DNA of 64,000 bases from Psychrobacter glacincola (GCF_904846075.1 NZ_CAJGZH010000003.1:434001-498000), one strand, 5' to 3'; shown: positions 1-9,323, numbered from the stretch's first letter. Program-made: numbers and translations. The notes: generated from the sequence alone by a model not told the origin.

Positions 1-406
1 ACTCACTACCGCTGCCCATAAAATAAATCAATGAAAAGCTCAGCACAATGGGAATGGTAAAGACGGTAATCACGCTCGCAATCGCGGTCATCGTCACCGA
101 CAGCGCCACATCGCCTTTGGCTAAATAGGTAAATAAGTTTGAGGTAGTGCCACCCGGACACAGTACGAGGAGCATAACCCCGACGGCATACTCTGGGCGT
201 AATGGCATGATATTGGCTAACGCAAAGCCAATGATAGGTAACAGTATCAACTGATTGGTCAAGCCAATGCCGACTGCTTTTGGATATTTTAAAACCCGTT
301 TAAAATCGTTGGTGACGAGGGTCAGACCCATGCCCATCATGATTAAAAACAGACAAATAGGAATGATAACTGAATTGACTAACGTGACTATGGCAAGACC
401 TTCCAT
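1..406 (-). CDS. Bile acid:sodium symporter-family transporter (partial, N-terminal part)
   Basis: Only the first 135 codons are in the window; the gene runs off the left edge. Translation from the ATG at 406 gives a hydrophobic protein with several membrane segments: roughly residues 5-25, a helix starting near 45, another near 70 and one near 100. It also has the motif LVLCPGGTTSNLFTYLAKGD, which is characteristic of the SBF/BASS (bile acid:Na+ symporter) family, where the polar stretch after PGG lines the sodium and substrate site. The family imports organic anions with Na+ across the inner membrane; the substrate cannot be told from this fragment. A weak purine-rich site lies just upstream of the ATG. 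It is transcribed away from the small membrane gene at 696-890, which lies on the same strand upstream. Confidence 0.82.
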   Translation of the reverse strand, partial: MEGLAIVTLVNSVIIPICLFLIMMGMGLTLVTNDFKRVLKYPKAVGIGLTNQLILLPIIGFALANIMPLRPEYAVGVMLLVLCPGGTTSNLFTYLAKGDVALSVTMTAIASVITVFTIPIVLSFSLIYFMGSGSE

Positions 407-695
407 AACTACATCCTTGTAGATAAGAGCTGTTTATAGGTTCATTTTATAGATGAATTTCATAGACCGAGTATGCTGATTAAATGACGCCTGATTAGCA
501 ATCCTTGCTAAAGCGTACCCTCATAATCAATAGCCGTTAAACACCGACAATCAATTAAAAAACAGCAAAAAATAAGACACGATAAAAGCAAGTATATAGG
601 GGTAAAGTCGCCCTGATTTGCTTTATTCAACGACTCATCAGTCAAATATGGTGTTTGGGTTTACAGAACGATGAAATATCATTGAACAGCAACCT

Positions 696-890
696 TCAAT
701 CACCACCACCTGAATCACCGCTACTTGAGTCGCTGCTGCCTGAATCACTACCATCGCTATCGTCAAGATTATCCTGATCCCAAGAAGAATCCAAAGAAAC
801 TGGCGAATTGTCGCTACTTCCGAACCAACTGGCAACTTTTATGACGATATAAAGGATTATAAATCCAGCGATAATCTGTAGAAGAAGCAT
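696..890 (-). CDS. Small single-pass membrane protein with Asp/Ser/Gly tail
   Basis: A 64-residue protein with one clear N-terminal membrane helix (about residues 3-19), then a WFGSSDN linker and a low-complexity tail of Ser, Asp and Gly ending GDSGGGD. Such tails are seen in several short bacterial membrane proteins of unknown role. No catalytic motif is visible and I do not recognise a family. It lies between the transporter and the YbjQ-type gene on the same strand, with over 100 bases on each side, so it may be transcribed alone. An overlapping open frame at 638-835 on the same strand has no comparable protein character. Moderate confidence that it is real, because the hydrophobic-then-acidic layout is not what a random frame gives. 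Confidence 0.55.
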   Translation of the reverse strand: MLLLQIIAGFIILYIVIKVASWFGSSDNSPVSLDSSWDQDNLDDSDGSDSGSSDSSSGDSGGGD

Positions 891-1022
891 GGTTTATTCT
901 TTATAAATAACAGGTGAGGTAAGTAAGAAACGGTATAGATGAGGGACAATCAAAACGAATGACCAGCATTCAATCGTAGATATTGATTACATTAATTCTG
1001 AGTGATTCATTGCGCTTTAGAG

Positions 1023-1487
1023 TTACTCACGGCTGTTCACTGCAGTGCCATAAGCGATGGCTTCAACCATGCTGCCCAATTGATTGATATTGCTAACTTC
1101 TAGACGTAAGCCGTAGATATGCTTATAACCTTTGGCTTGTGCTTCGGTACGCATACGTACGAGAGCCTCGCGGCGGGCACGGTCAAGTAAGGTCTCGTAA
1201 GTGGTCAAGTTTTTGCCAAAAATGCTCAATACCCGAGCGATAATCATTTTGAAATAATCTTGGGCAATAACCACGCTACCAAGCACCAGCTCGCCCTCAG
1301 TATGGGCAACAAGTTTTGGCACATAAAAGCGCTCGCTTGAGACCATAATATGGCTTAATTCTTGCTCTGCAATGCTTAACTGCGCGAGATGTTGGCGCTC
1401 ATGACGCGACCCAAAGAACCAACCAGCAGCGAATAGTAAAATAAACGGTGCGTAATTGATAAGCATTTGGGTAAGGGAATTATTCAT
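1023..1487 (-). CDS. Membrane-anchored YbjQ/UPF0145-like protein
   Basis: A 154-residue protein with an N-terminal membrane anchor (about residues 9-26, INYAPFILLFAAGWFFG) followed by a soluble domain. From about residue 45 onward it has the YbjQ/UPF0145 layout: a GELVLGSVV-like strand, a central helix ETLLDRARREALVRMRTEAQAKG and a closing strand ending AYGTAV. The family forms small pentameric domains of unknown function and has been called a heavy-metal-binding domain on weak grounds. It is followed directly by a second soluble YbjQ protein at 1559-2005, which shares the helix and the YGTAV ending, so the pair looks like an old duplication, one copy having gained or kept an anchor. Confidence 0.75.
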   Translation of the reverse strand: MNNSLTQMLINYAPFILLFAAGWFFGSRHERQHLAQLSIAEQELSHIMVSSERFYVPKLVAHTEGELVLGSVVIAQDYFKMIIARVLSIFGKNLTTYETLLDRARREALVRMRTEAQAKGYKHIYGLRLEVSNINQLGSMVEAIAYGTAVNSRE

Positions 1488-1558
1488 GGCACGTCTCTTG
1501 TCATAAACTTATCATAAACTTATCATAAAAAAGCATCGATGCTTTAAGATTTGGTTAG

Positions 1559-2005
1559 CTAACCAAAAGGGTTGAAACGTGGCAAGTCATCGGTCGCTGT
1601 CGGTGCAGAATTTTGTAGATTTGGCTGTTGACCAGACTGATGATGAGAGTCGCTTGGTGGGGTTTGATAGACTTGCTGCGGCATCGGTATGGCTTTGACA
1701 GCGGTGCCATATACAAACAATTCAGAAGCTCCCTGCGCGATGCTAGAGGTCGAAAAACGCAACCCCACAACCGCATCTGCACCCAAAGCTTCTGCTTTGA
1801 CAATCATCCGATCGATCGCCTCTTGCCGTGACTCTTCTAACAGCTCAGTATAAGCCGTTAACTCACCACCAACGATATTCTTAAGTCCAGCAAACAAGTC
1901 TTTGCCGACGTGTTTTGAGCGTACTGTACTGCCGTACACCACATCCAAACGCTCGGTGATTTGGTAGTTGGGCAAATGCTCAAGATTGGAGAGTTGCACA
2001 GTCAT
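1559..2005 (-). CDS. YbjQ/UPF0145 family protein
   Basis: A 148-residue soluble protein. Residues about 10-110 match the YbjQ/UPF0145 fold: RLDVVYGSTVRSKHVGKDLF, then GELTAYTELLEESRQEAIDRM, then GADAVVGLRFSTSSI and FVYGTAVK. The last 35 residues are a Pro/Gln/Ser-rich tail that is probably disordered. An AAGG ribosome site sits 7-10 bases before the ATG at 2005. It lies about 70 bases upstream of the membrane-anchored paralogue on the same strand, so the two may be co-transcribed and interact. Function of the family is unknown. Confidence 0.85.
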   Translation of the reverse strand: MTVQLSNLEHLPNYQITERLDVVYGSTVRSKHVGKDLFAGLKNIVGGELTAYTELLEESRQEAIDRMIVKAEALGADAVVGLRFSTSSIAQGASELFVYGTAVKAIPMPQQVYQTPPSDSHHQSGQQPNLQNSAPTATDDLPRFNPFG

Positions 2006-2090
2006 AATACGACCTTATCGGTGACGTTATATAGACAGCGTCAACTTGGATATAGACCAAACCACGCTGTCCCTATATTGATAAAAAAGG

Positions 2091-2648
2091 CTAATCGTTG
2101 GTATGGAACAACAAAAATAACTCGGTCAAATTGCCTTCGATGCTATTGGCCATTTGTGCCAGCTTGTCTTCATCTTTACGCATCTCTGCAAGCTCTGGAT
2201 CTTCATCATCGATACCGCTTAGCAAAATCATTGGTAAGGTCAAGACAGCCACATCTTCAGCCGTCTCTTCATCTTCAAACCAATCACTGGCTTCATCGCC
2301 ATACATCGCATCGACAAAGCCAATGGACCAAGCAACGATATCTGATTCATCTGAAAAATCAACGGCCACTTCTTCATCACCCGCATCTTCACCAAACGGT
2401 AGCTCAATAGGCGTCTCGTTTTTTAGCTCAGCGATAATAGAATCGCGCCAGCGCTGGATACCGTCGATGACGTTTTCTGGAATTTCACTAACATGGCCTT
2501 CAAACAGTGCATCCAGCCAATTCGGTAATGGACGCCCAATGACTGTCGCTGTCAAAAAACCATGCGCGGCGACACTATCAAGCACAAATGGGCTCTCTTG
2601 ATTGTCCAAATAGTCTAATAATTCATCGAAGCTTAGTTGGTTACTCAT
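2091..2648 (-). CDS. UPF0149 / YecA-YgfB family protein
   Basis: A 185-residue acidic protein with the UPF0149 pattern: an N-terminal helix LSFDELLDYLDN, then SVAAHGFLTATVIGRPLPNW (the conserved HGFLTA motif), and in the centre DIVAWSIGFVDAM with a following acidic stretch. YecA/YgfB proteins are small all-helical proteins. Some carry a C-terminal SEC-C zinc motif, which is absent here, so this is the short form. The family's role is poorly defined. The start ATG at 2648 has an AAGGAC site about 10 bases upstream. It stands alone between the YbjQ gene and the small acidic protein gene. Confidence 0.82.
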   Translation of the reverse strand: MSNQLSFDELLDYLDNQESPFVLDSVAAHGFLTATVIGRPLPNWLDALFEGHVSEIPENVIDGIQRWRDSIIAELKNETPIELPFGEDAGDEEVAVDFSDESDIVAWSIGFVDAMYGDEASDWFEDEETAEDVAVLTLPMILLSGIDDEDPELAEMRKDEDKLAQMANSIEGNLTELFLLFHTND

Positions 2649-2931
2649 GATGTAATTGTCCTTGAAAGATAGAGTGCGGCTGTCGCCATAAACGATCGGT
2701 TAAGTGCAGAATAGTGGATAATTTGAAGGTAAAAATGGTTTCGGCAAAGCACCCAAACCATCTTTATAAAATAAGAATCATTGCATAGAGCGGGTGGCGA
2801 GCAACCGTCAAAAAATAACGATCGCGATATCATTAGCATTACACTGTCAGCTAATATGCCGTTATTAAAAAGCTTTAGTCGGCTTAAATGACTGAGCACT
2901 TTCACATTAGGCTATGACTTAAGTTTAAAAA

Positions 2932-3168
2932 CTAAAGATCGTCATCTTCCCAGTCATCGCCATCTTCATCGAAATTGTCTATATCGTCTAGATCATCCTT
3001 TAGCTCTTTGGCCAAACGCTTTTCTTCTAGCAAATTATCGATCAGTCGACGCTTCTCAAGACTACTTAAGCGCGTACGCACGCTCGTCTCGGCCTCTTCC
3101 ACCATCTTTGCATCATCATCGTCGACAAAATCATCATCAAAATCGTCGTCAATATCAGCGTCACTCAT
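2932..3168 (-). CDS. Small acidic protein, PA3496-like
   Basis: A 78-residue very acidic protein: Asp-rich ends flanking a charged helix, SSLEKRRLIDNLLEEKRL, at about residues 35-52. The pairing of an RR-I-LLEE-RL helix with acidic flanks is what I remember of the PA3496-type small protein family of gammaproteobacteria, whose role is uncertain (it has been annotated as a regulator or an envelope integrity factor). That assignment is from memory of the pattern only. The start is well supported: AGGAG lies 6 bases before the ATG at 3168. The gene is monocistronic, with about 180 bases to the next upstream gene. Confidence 0.7.
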   Translation of the reverse strand: MSDADIDDDFDDDFVDDDDAKMVEEAETSVRTRLSSLEKRRLIDNLLEEKRLAKELKDDLDDIDNFDEDGDDWEDDDL

Positions 3169-3352
3169 GACAAACTCCTATCATTTTTAGCAAGGGTATT
3201 AAGAATACATTAATATATATATGCCTTATAAAGTCTCTACTTCACGTTGTCAATGCTTTTTATTATTACTGCCCTATTTTTAGGCTATATAAACATAACG
3301 ACAGAGACAATATCTCAGACAATTGTATAGTAATAAGCGAATATAAGCAGCA

Positions 3353-4819
3353 TTAAATAGCCGACTCATCTGCGCTTTCAATCATCAATACCGCATTGCG
3401 CACATCCGCTAAGCGTTGGATCATCGAATCATTACCACCATCGAACACCGCACATTCACGCTCATAAACCGTGGTTGGGCGCATGATACTCTGCACCTGC
3501 ACATGGTGACTGATTTGCTTGAGACCTGCATTGGGTAACAAAATCAGCATTTGCTCTTTTTTACCGATGCTGTGTAATAATTGCGTCATTGCTTGCGCCT
3601 GTGCATCATCGCTGACACCTGCTTTAGCAGGTAGTGCAAAGCGACTCAGCTCAATGTGCTTGTCATGGATGATTTTGTTAAGCATCAAATACAGCTTGCC
3701 AAGCATAACACCTGCTAACGCCACTTTGGCATGGCTATTGTCCGCCTTTAACAACACGCTAGCACCCGTGTCATCGAAACGCGGCTCGTTCATCGCGCTG
3801 ACACCCAACAACAATGGCTGCTTAAGTAACTCGGTCACCGCTTGGTTTAATAGCTGCGTACATAATGCCAAATAAGGTAAACGCTGAGCTGGTGCCAGAC
3901 GCTCAAGCATATTGAACTCGTCATGGAATACAATCTGCACTCTCACACTGTCAAATGAGCGAGTGGCAGACAACCGAGAGGCGCTACCAGATTTAGGAGC
4001 GCGGCTTATCTCATCTTGGGTAGCACCATCTGCTGCGTCATGCTCTGTCCGCTCTTCAGTCGTACTATCGATAAGCTGACTATTAGAGCCAGTGGTATCA
4101 GTCGCTGCTTGATTTTGTTGCGTTCTTAAATACTGGTTTACTTCACTATGTACATCCAATTTGTGTGCATTGGTTGGCTGACTGTCCGTTGCACTCTCTA
4201 CAGAATGCTCCGATGTTTCTCTATCCGTATCCGTGGCACGGCGTTCAAACTCCCGATCATAACTGCGCTGATCGATTTGCATATACTGCTCACGATGCAA
4301 ATCTTGAATATCGCGGCTAAGCGCGTTAATTTGCTCTTTGGTTGGACGGGCAAGGTAACCATAAACCAGCCAAAGCAACAAATGCAGCAGCATCGTACCG
4401 ATAACGAACGGCCATTGCATAGCGATAATCTCGCCTTTGCTAATATCTTTTAATGTCAACGACACACTGCCAATCACCGAATCGCCATTGGTGGCAATCT
4501 GACGAATGGTATCACCTTGCTGCATGGGCGCATTGCCAACAGGCACCAAGATGTCGTCGTTATTGTCTTTAATCAATATGCGCGTCACGTCTTGCTCGCT
4601 GGTATAGCGATTGGCAATGACACTTAAGCTGACACGGTCTTTATTTTCTAAAGACAACCTTGCTTCATCAATCAGCTGGGCGACCATCTGCTCGCCTTTT
4701 AACGCACGACTTTTGCTCAGCTGTTGATCGGTACTAATGACCAATAACAACGTCTGCAAACAAAAACTAACCAGAAGAATAATGGCAAACAACCCTTGCC
4801 GCGGCGCTAAATACGTCAT
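3353..4819 (-). CDS. Smp/YtjB (AhpA)-like inner membrane protein
   Basis: A 488-residue protein with two membrane helices (about 10-29 and 133-156) bracketing a periplasmic sensor-like loop of about 100 residues. A cytoplasmic part follows, with a short HAMP-like helix (160-185), a Ser/Thr/Asp-rich linker (about 190-290) and a globular C-terminal region. This two-helix topology, together with the position divergent from serB, matches the Smp/YtjB (AhpA) protein that sits divergent from serB in enteric bacteria. The N-terminal part agrees with that family; the C-terminal 300 residues are longer than in the enteric protein, and I do not recognise a domain there. It is not a histidine kinase: no H-box or ATP-binding motifs are present. 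Confidence 0.62.
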   Translation of the reverse strand: MTYLAPRQGLFAIILLVSFCLQTLLLVISTDQQLSKSRALKGEQMVAQLIDEARLSLENKDRVSLSVIANRYTSEQDVTRILIKDNNDDILVPVGNAPMQQGDTIRQIATNGDSVIGSVSLTLKDISKGEIIAMQWPFVIGTMLLHLLLWLVYGYLARPTKEQINALSRDIQDLHREQYMQIDQRSYDREFERRATDTDRETSEHSVESATDSQPTNAHKLDVHSEVNQYLRTQQNQAATDTTGSNSQLIDSTTEERTEHDAADGATQDEISRAPKSGSASRLSATRSFDSVRVQIVFHDEFNMLERLAPAQRLPYLALCTQLLNQAVTELLKQPLLLGVSAMNEPRFDDTGASVLLKADNSHAKVALAGVMLGKLYLMLNKIIHDKHIELSRFALPAKAGVSDDAQAQAMTQLLHSIGKKEQMLILLPNAGLKQISHHVQVQSIMRPTTVYERECAVFDGGNDSMIQRLADVRNAVLMIESADESAI

Positions 4820-5313
4820 GATATGGTAAACTTTTTTGGATAAGAGAAATTAAAAAAACAAGGCTATCCCTCATTTTTTGGCGAATTTAAAAAAACTATA
4901 ATAGTACGCATCTTAATAAGTATGTATTGAATTTAATTACCATAACCCGACACCTCTGTTGTTGCCTAAAATAGCATTTACAACAAGATTTGGTTACTTA
5001 AAAACTGCTGTCTCAAATACGAATACTCAGGATAATCTACGGCACATTTGGTAAGCGGCGACTGAGAGCATTGTTGTGAATATCATCATGAATACAGACC
5101 GCTTATCTTATCTACTATATCACCATAATAAGTCTTATAGCGTTAGTAGATTTATAAATTTATCATAATAATCACATTCAATTTCAAATGATTTTTCAAC
5201 GATTGCTGCCATCTTTAATCGACGGTGATACTTTGCGCGTCATCTATAGGCGCTGCCGAGTAAAGCTGCTATTATTCCCAATCTTATATGAGCATACAAG
5301 GGACCATTGAGCC
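4820..5313. other. Divergent intergenic region, smp-like / serB
   Basis: A 494-base AT-rich stretch between two divergently transcribed genes. It must hold both promoters, but I could not pick a -35/-10 pair with confidence. The serB start is preceded by AAGGGA about 9 bases upstream. No RNA gene or open frame with protein character is visible. Confidence 0.5.
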
Positions 5314-6504
5314 ATGCCACACAATACATCTTACTCGTTACCAAAAGACAGCAAAGCATGGCAACAAGCCGTTGACTCTATTGCGTCACTGTTACCAGAT
5401 AACACGAACTTACAAGATTTTGATGCGCTACAGTCCCTGCCAGTTTTTGCTCTTATTGTTGTGCTACCGACCAAAGTATCGACGCTTGATATCCACCAGT
5501 ATGTGCAATCATGGGTCGATGAACAGCCAAGCTGGCATTTGGTCACCGTCGCTGAAGATACTGATGCCAGTTTTGTCAATATTACCGTTTCTGATACAGA
5601 GCCAACGGCAGCAAACGCACAGCGCTTGCCTTTTACTCAAGCACAAGTATTCCGCTATTTGTTGGTTCCAGTCACTGATACGCTCATGCATCCTGGCAAA
5701 AAGACCGCAGCAGCTCACATCATTGATGATCAGCTGACCACGCGCTTGCGTCATGACTTGACCGAAGCTTATAACGATAGTCATCAAGCGAGCAGTGCTG
5801 AACGCTTGGATATTGTCGATTGCCATATTTTATCAGTCGGTCATATGCTACGTACCCACAAGCTTGCCTGCTTTGATATGGATTCCACCTTAATCGAGCA
5901 AGAAGTCATCGTTGAGTTGGCAAAAACAGCGGGCATCGGCGAAGAAGTCGAAGCCATTACGGAAGCGGCAATGCGCGGTGAAATGGATTTTGATGAGTCT
6001 TTTGCCCAGCGGGTGGCGTTACTAAAAGGCATCTCAACCGATGTGCTGGATGATATCTGCAGCCGCCTAACGCTATCAATGGGCGCTCGCACTACCATCA
6101 GTGCACTAAAGGCTTTGGGCTACCATACCGTACTGGTATCAGGCGGCTTTACCTACTTTGCGCGTTATATCGCTGAGCAATTGGGCATTGACGAAGTTCA
6201 CGCCAACGCCCTAGATATCGACGAAGGGGAAGTCACTGGTCACGTACAGTTGCCCATCGTTAATGGTGCCAAAAAAGCGGCTATCGTTGAGCATACTGCG
6301 GAGCGCTTAGGCATCGAGATGTCACAAGTGGTCTGTATCGGTGACGGTGCCAATGATTTACCGATGATGGCCATTGCAGACCTAGGCGTCGCCTATCACG
6401 CCAAGCCCATTGTCCAAGCACGTGCTGATGCCGCCATCAATGTCACAGGGCTTGAAGGCATATTTTATGCCCTTGGTTATCCAGCACTTGCGCCTGCTGA
6501 GTAA
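5314..6504 (+). CDS. serB: Phosphoserine phosphatase SerB
   Basis: A 396-residue enzyme that dephosphorylates L-3-phosphoserine to L-serine, the last step of serine synthesis, in the cytoplasm. The C-terminal half is a HAD phosphatase: motif I CFDMDSTLIEQE (nucleophile Asp188 and acid/base Asp190), the cap region VELAKTAGIGEEVEAIT, motif II LVSGGFTYFA and motif III GDGANDLPMM. The N-terminal 170 residues form the ACT-like domain pair found in the long SerB form of Pseudomonas and Acinetobacter relatives. The start ATG at 5314 is preceded by AAGGGA. It is divergent from an Smp-like gene, as in enteric bacteria. Downstream, the PopT-family gene follows on the same strand after about 180 bases. 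Confidence 0.96.
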   Translation: MPHNTSYSLPKDSKAWQQAVDSIASLLPDNTNLQDFDALQSLPVFALIVVLPTKVSTLDIHQYVQSWVDEQPSWHLVTVAEDTDASFVNITVSDTEPTAANAQRLPFTQAQVFRYLLVPVTDTLMHPGKKTAAAHIIDDQLTTRLRHDLTEAYNDSHQASSAERLDIVDCHILSVGHMLRTHKLACFDMDSTLIEQEVIVELAKTAGIGEEVEAITEAAMRGEMDFDESFAQRVALLKGISTDVLDDICSRLTLSMGARTTISALKALGYHTVLVSGGFTYFARYIAEQLGIDEVHANALDIDEGEVTGHVQLPIVNGAKKAAIVEHTAERLGIEMSQVVCIGDGANDLPMMAIADLGVAYHAKPIVQARADAAINVTGLEGIFYALGYPALAPAE

Positions 6505-6580
6505 CGACTACACTCGCAACACCATACCATGGAGCTAGGTTAGTGTTTTTAACATTAATCTGGCTTTTATGTCTTATTAC

Positions 6581-6604
6581 ATTGCTACATTGCTACATTG
6601 CTAC
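6581..6604 (+). repeat. Three tandem copies of an 8-base unit (ATTGCTAC)
   Basis: ATTGCTAC occurs three times in a row starting at 6581, in the leader between serB and the PopT-family gene, about 85 bases upstream of the chosen start codon. Copies are identical. An upstream in-frame ATG at 6569 would make the repeat coding, but the resulting leader peptide has no protein-like character. Confidence 0.8.
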
Positions 6605-6688
6605 ATTCAATTTTCGCATCACTGTATTAGCATACTTAGCGGCATCGCATTAACTTTCACTGTGTTTTTAAATAAAAAAGGATTGTCC

Positions 6689-7684
6689 ATGACGGCATCA
6701 CCATCACCGCGGCAAAATGAGCCGTCAGCGCCACAACCACTGGATAAGAGCAGCACTGCTGCATCCTCCGATAGCCCGAAGCAACTATTTGGGGTTTATA
6801 TCAGAGGAATGGCCATGGGGGCAGCGGATATCGTACCGGGTGTCTCTGGCGGCACCATTGCGCTGATTGCCGGTATTTATGAGCGCTTAATTAACGCCCT
6901 GAGTAGCATCGGCCCCAATCTCTGGCAGATATTTCGACAGGAAGGCGGAATCAAAGGTTTGGTTGCAGTGTGGCGACAAGTTGATGCCACTTTTTTGTTA
7001 TTTTTGTTATTGGGAATCGCCACCAGTTTTGCTACTTTAGCCGGTATTATCAAACACCTATTAGATAATCAACCGTTATTTATTTGGTCGTTCTTTTTTG
7101 GACTGGTTGTCGCAACGGTATTTATATTATTGAGTGAGATTCAGCGTTGGAATATAGGGCGGGTAGCACTATTCGTGACTGGTCTTGTTGCCGCTGTGGT
7201 CATTAGCAGCTTACCATTACTCACGACCACACCAAGCTTGCCTTATTTGTTTTTTGCTGGCGCAGTCGCTATTTGTGCCATGATACTGCCCGGTATATCT
7301 GGGTCTTTTATCTTATTACTATTAGGTGCTTATGACGCAGTATTAGAAGCCGTACATAGCCTTAACTTTACGATAATCTTCACAGTCATTGCGGGCATGG
7401 CGACGGGATTGTTATTATTTACTCGCGCACTTAAATGGCTATTGTCTCGCTACTATCAGGCAACTTTGGCCTTGCTCACAGGTTTTATCGCAGGCTCGCT
7501 TGTGAAAGTATGGCCATGGAAAGTAGATGCGTTAGGCGCGCTTAATAGTGACGCGATAAACAACGTGATGCCATGGCAATATCCTACTGGTCCACATTGG
7601 CTAACCACTGTAGGACTGATGCTGCTAGGCGCGATTTTAGTCTCACTATTGTCTTGGTGGGGCACTCGTAGCAATCGCGCTTAA
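6689..7684 (+). CDS. PopT/DUF368 family undecaprenyl-phosphate translocase
   Basis: A 331-residue polytopic membrane protein of the DUF368 family. Diagnostic motifs are GMAMGAADIVPGVSGGTIAL near residue 40 and the internal repeat version AICAMILPGISGSFILLLLG in the second half; the family is built of two inverted halves, each carrying a PG(V/I)SG re-entrant motif. DUF368 proteins (PopT) have been shown to flip undecaprenyl phosphate back across the inner membrane for reuse in cell wall synthesis. The start chosen is ATG 6689, because AAAGGA lies 6 bases before it and the family core starts soon after. The frame is open further upstream to 6569, but that extension runs through an 8-base tandem repeat. 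The first 30 residues are Pro/Ser-rich and cytosolic. Confidence 0.88.
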   Translation: MTASPSPRQNEPSAPQPLDKSSTAASSDSPKQLFGVYIRGMAMGAADIVPGVSGGTIALIAGIYERLINALSSIGPNLWQIFRQEGGIKGLVAVWRQVDATFLLFLLLGIATSFATLAGIIKHLLDNQPLFIWSFFFGLVVATVFILLSEIQRWNIGRVALFVTGLVAAVVISSLPLLTTTPSLPYLFFAGAVAICAMILPGISGSFILLLLGAYDAVLEAVHSLNFTIIFTVIAGMATGLLLFTRALKWLLSRYYQATLALLTGFIAGSLVKVWPWKVDALGALNSDAINNVMPWQYPTGPHWLTTVGLMLLGAILVSLLSWWGTRSNRA

Positions 7685-7922
7685 CCCTACCTTAAACCTG
7701 CATCAGTCTCTTTTTAAAACCCAAAAACCTACTATACACTCTTAATAATAAGCGCCCATCCTTGCGGCGCTTGTGCTTAAACCTTGCCATACAAAACCAT
7801 CAAAATGTGCTAAAAAACCAAACGTCAACGGTTGTCGCAAAGTCACTTGTCCCCTCTTTAGCTTTGTTCCCCAAACTTTCATAATGACCCTATTGGAATT
7901 CACCTTATGAATAGCGAGATGA

Positions 7923-8324
7923 ATGATGTTACTGACTATATTTTCGGTTATTGGTATAGAAACGTGGAGCACGGCGGCACTGCTTGGTTATAGCTTGCTG
8001 GCAGGCTTAATTTTAGCGCTTGCCTTATCCTCACAGCGCTGGCTGCTCTGGTATCTATTTGGTGGTATGGCATATTGGCTAGCAGTTGAGGCGATTCAAA
8101 GCATTGTGGCGGGTCGTCCCATGCTATCAGAGCTGTCAGAATGGCACAGCTATATCATCGCCATGGGTATCAGTTGGTTGCCTTTAGCGGGCTGGGTGCT
8201 GTATCGGGCACTACGTTACGAGGATGTTAGTCGATCGGTTCAGCTGCAACGTCAATTGCAAGCGGCACGTTATATCGAGCACACGCCTGTTTATGATGAC
8301 GACTACCAACCGCGCTTCCACTGA
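7923..8324 (+). CDS. Small polytopic membrane protein, unknown function
   Basis: A 133-residue protein with three likely membrane helices: about residues 15-35 (AALLGYSLLAGLILALALSS), 40-60 (LLWYLFGGMAYWLAVEAIQS) and 78-98 (IIAMGISWLPLAGWVLYRAL). These are followed by a charged cytosolic tail, EDVSRSVQLQRQLQAARYIE, ending in acidic and aromatic residues. I do not recognise the family. Two consecutive ATG codons occur at the start (7923 and 7926) and no strong ribosome site is visible. It follows the PopT-like gene on the same strand after about 240 bases and is followed by a long non-coding gap, so it is probably its own unit. Confidence 0.68.
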   Translation: MMLLTIFSVIGIETWSTAALLGYSLLAGLILALALSSQRWLLWYLFGGMAYWLAVEAIQSIVAGRPMLSELSEWHSYIIAMGISWLPLAGWVLYRALRYEDVSRSVQLQRQLQAARYIEHTPVYDDDYQPRFH

Positions 8325-8726
8325 TAGAGTCGCGTCTATATCAATGAGCGACGCTGTCAGGTTGGTTTATTCTCTACTTACGGTACTTTCACTTGCCTTG
8401 TATATAACCTGTATTACATTATCTTTATCCGACTGTATCTCGTCCAAAAATTACGATTAACCTGCCGTCAAATTCGCTCAATCTAGCATAGGTAGTGTGA
8501 GCATTCATTTTCGTGGCTATTCTGTTTTCTACTGTCATTTTTATAAATATTAACAACTTGTTTTAATCAAGATGACGTCATTGGATGTTACAAGATACTT
8601 AACGCTCTCTACGTAACTCCTAAAGAATAGCAACCTCTCTATCGTTTATAATCTAGTTATATATTTGTCACAAAAATTGTTATAAAGTACGCATTATTTT
8701 GCGTCTCATTCTTTAGGAGTTCGATT
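8325..8726. other. Intergenic region upstream of the SCP2 gene
   Basis: A 402-base AT-rich stretch. An open frame that continues past the end of the previous gene (8224-8460, plus strand) lacks a ribosome site and protein character. The last 20 bases hold a clean TAGGAG ribosome site for the SCP2 gene. Nothing else is recognised. Confidence 0.5.
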
Positions 8727-9233
8727 ATGTTTACTGTTCCTGTATTAGATATTAAATCTGATCCGTTAGATGTGCTATTGGCCGTGATTGGCTATCGTTT
8801 GTCCATGCTTGCTGATAGTGATAACGAAGATGTGAAAGCACTATTCGCTGATCGCAATGTGACGATTGAGCTTGCCAGCACTGAAGCGGATATCGCCCGT
8901 TATTTTGTCTTTGATAATGGTAGCTTCAGCCAATACAGTGGTCATGCTAAAAAAGCAGACCTCACCATCAATTTCAAGGATTCGATGACAGGTGTTAAGC
9001 TTTTGACCAAAGGCAATCTTCCTGCCTTTATGACTGCTGTACAAGAAGGTAACCTCAGCATCGAAGGCGATTACAGCCTAATGATGTGGTTCAATAAACT
9101 TGCTAAGCATATCGTGCCAGCTATTCCAGAAGAATGTAAACCTTATATCCAAAAAGCCAAGCCTTATGCTTATAAAGCACAAAAACTTGCCAACCATTGG
9201 ATTGGGGTTGCTAAGCACAAACTTGGCAAATAA
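8727..9233 (+). CDS. SCP2 sterol-binding domain protein
   Basis: A 168-residue soluble protein whose central part (about 45-120) follows the SCP2 lipid-transfer fold: ADIARYFVFDNGSFS, then KKADLTINFKD, then LLTKGNLPAFMTAVQEGNLSIEGDYS. In the family the repeated acidic-Gly turn and the final GNLSIEGD strand close a hydrophobic tunnel. SCP2 proteins bind lipids or acyl-CoA; in this group the UbiJ/YhbT branches assist ubiquinone synthesis, but nothing here ties it to those. The C-terminal 35 residues are Lys/Tyr/Ala-rich and probably helical. The TAGGAG site 7 bases before ATG 8727 fixes the start, and a terminator hairpin follows at 9324. Confidence 0.8.
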   Translation: MFTVPVLDIKSDPLDVLLAVIGYRLSMLADSDNEDVKALFADRNVTIELASTEADIARYFVFDNGSFSQYSGHAKKADLTINFKDSMTGVKLLTKGNLPAFMTAVQEGNLSIEGDYSLMMWFNKLAKHIVPAIPEECKPYIQKAKPYAYKAQKLANHWIGVAKHKLGK

Positions 9234-9323
9234 TGACATAAATAGATCGACGTAAATGAAGAAAACAGATCACGATTATTTAGCGCTCAGTTACTTTACT
9301 CTTTCGCAGTGTTCTGATTTTCT

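Noticed and set aside
8224..8460. Open frame overlapping the end of the small membrane protein gene
   Set aside because: It overlaps a better gene by 100 bases in another frame and has no ribosome site or protein-like pattern.
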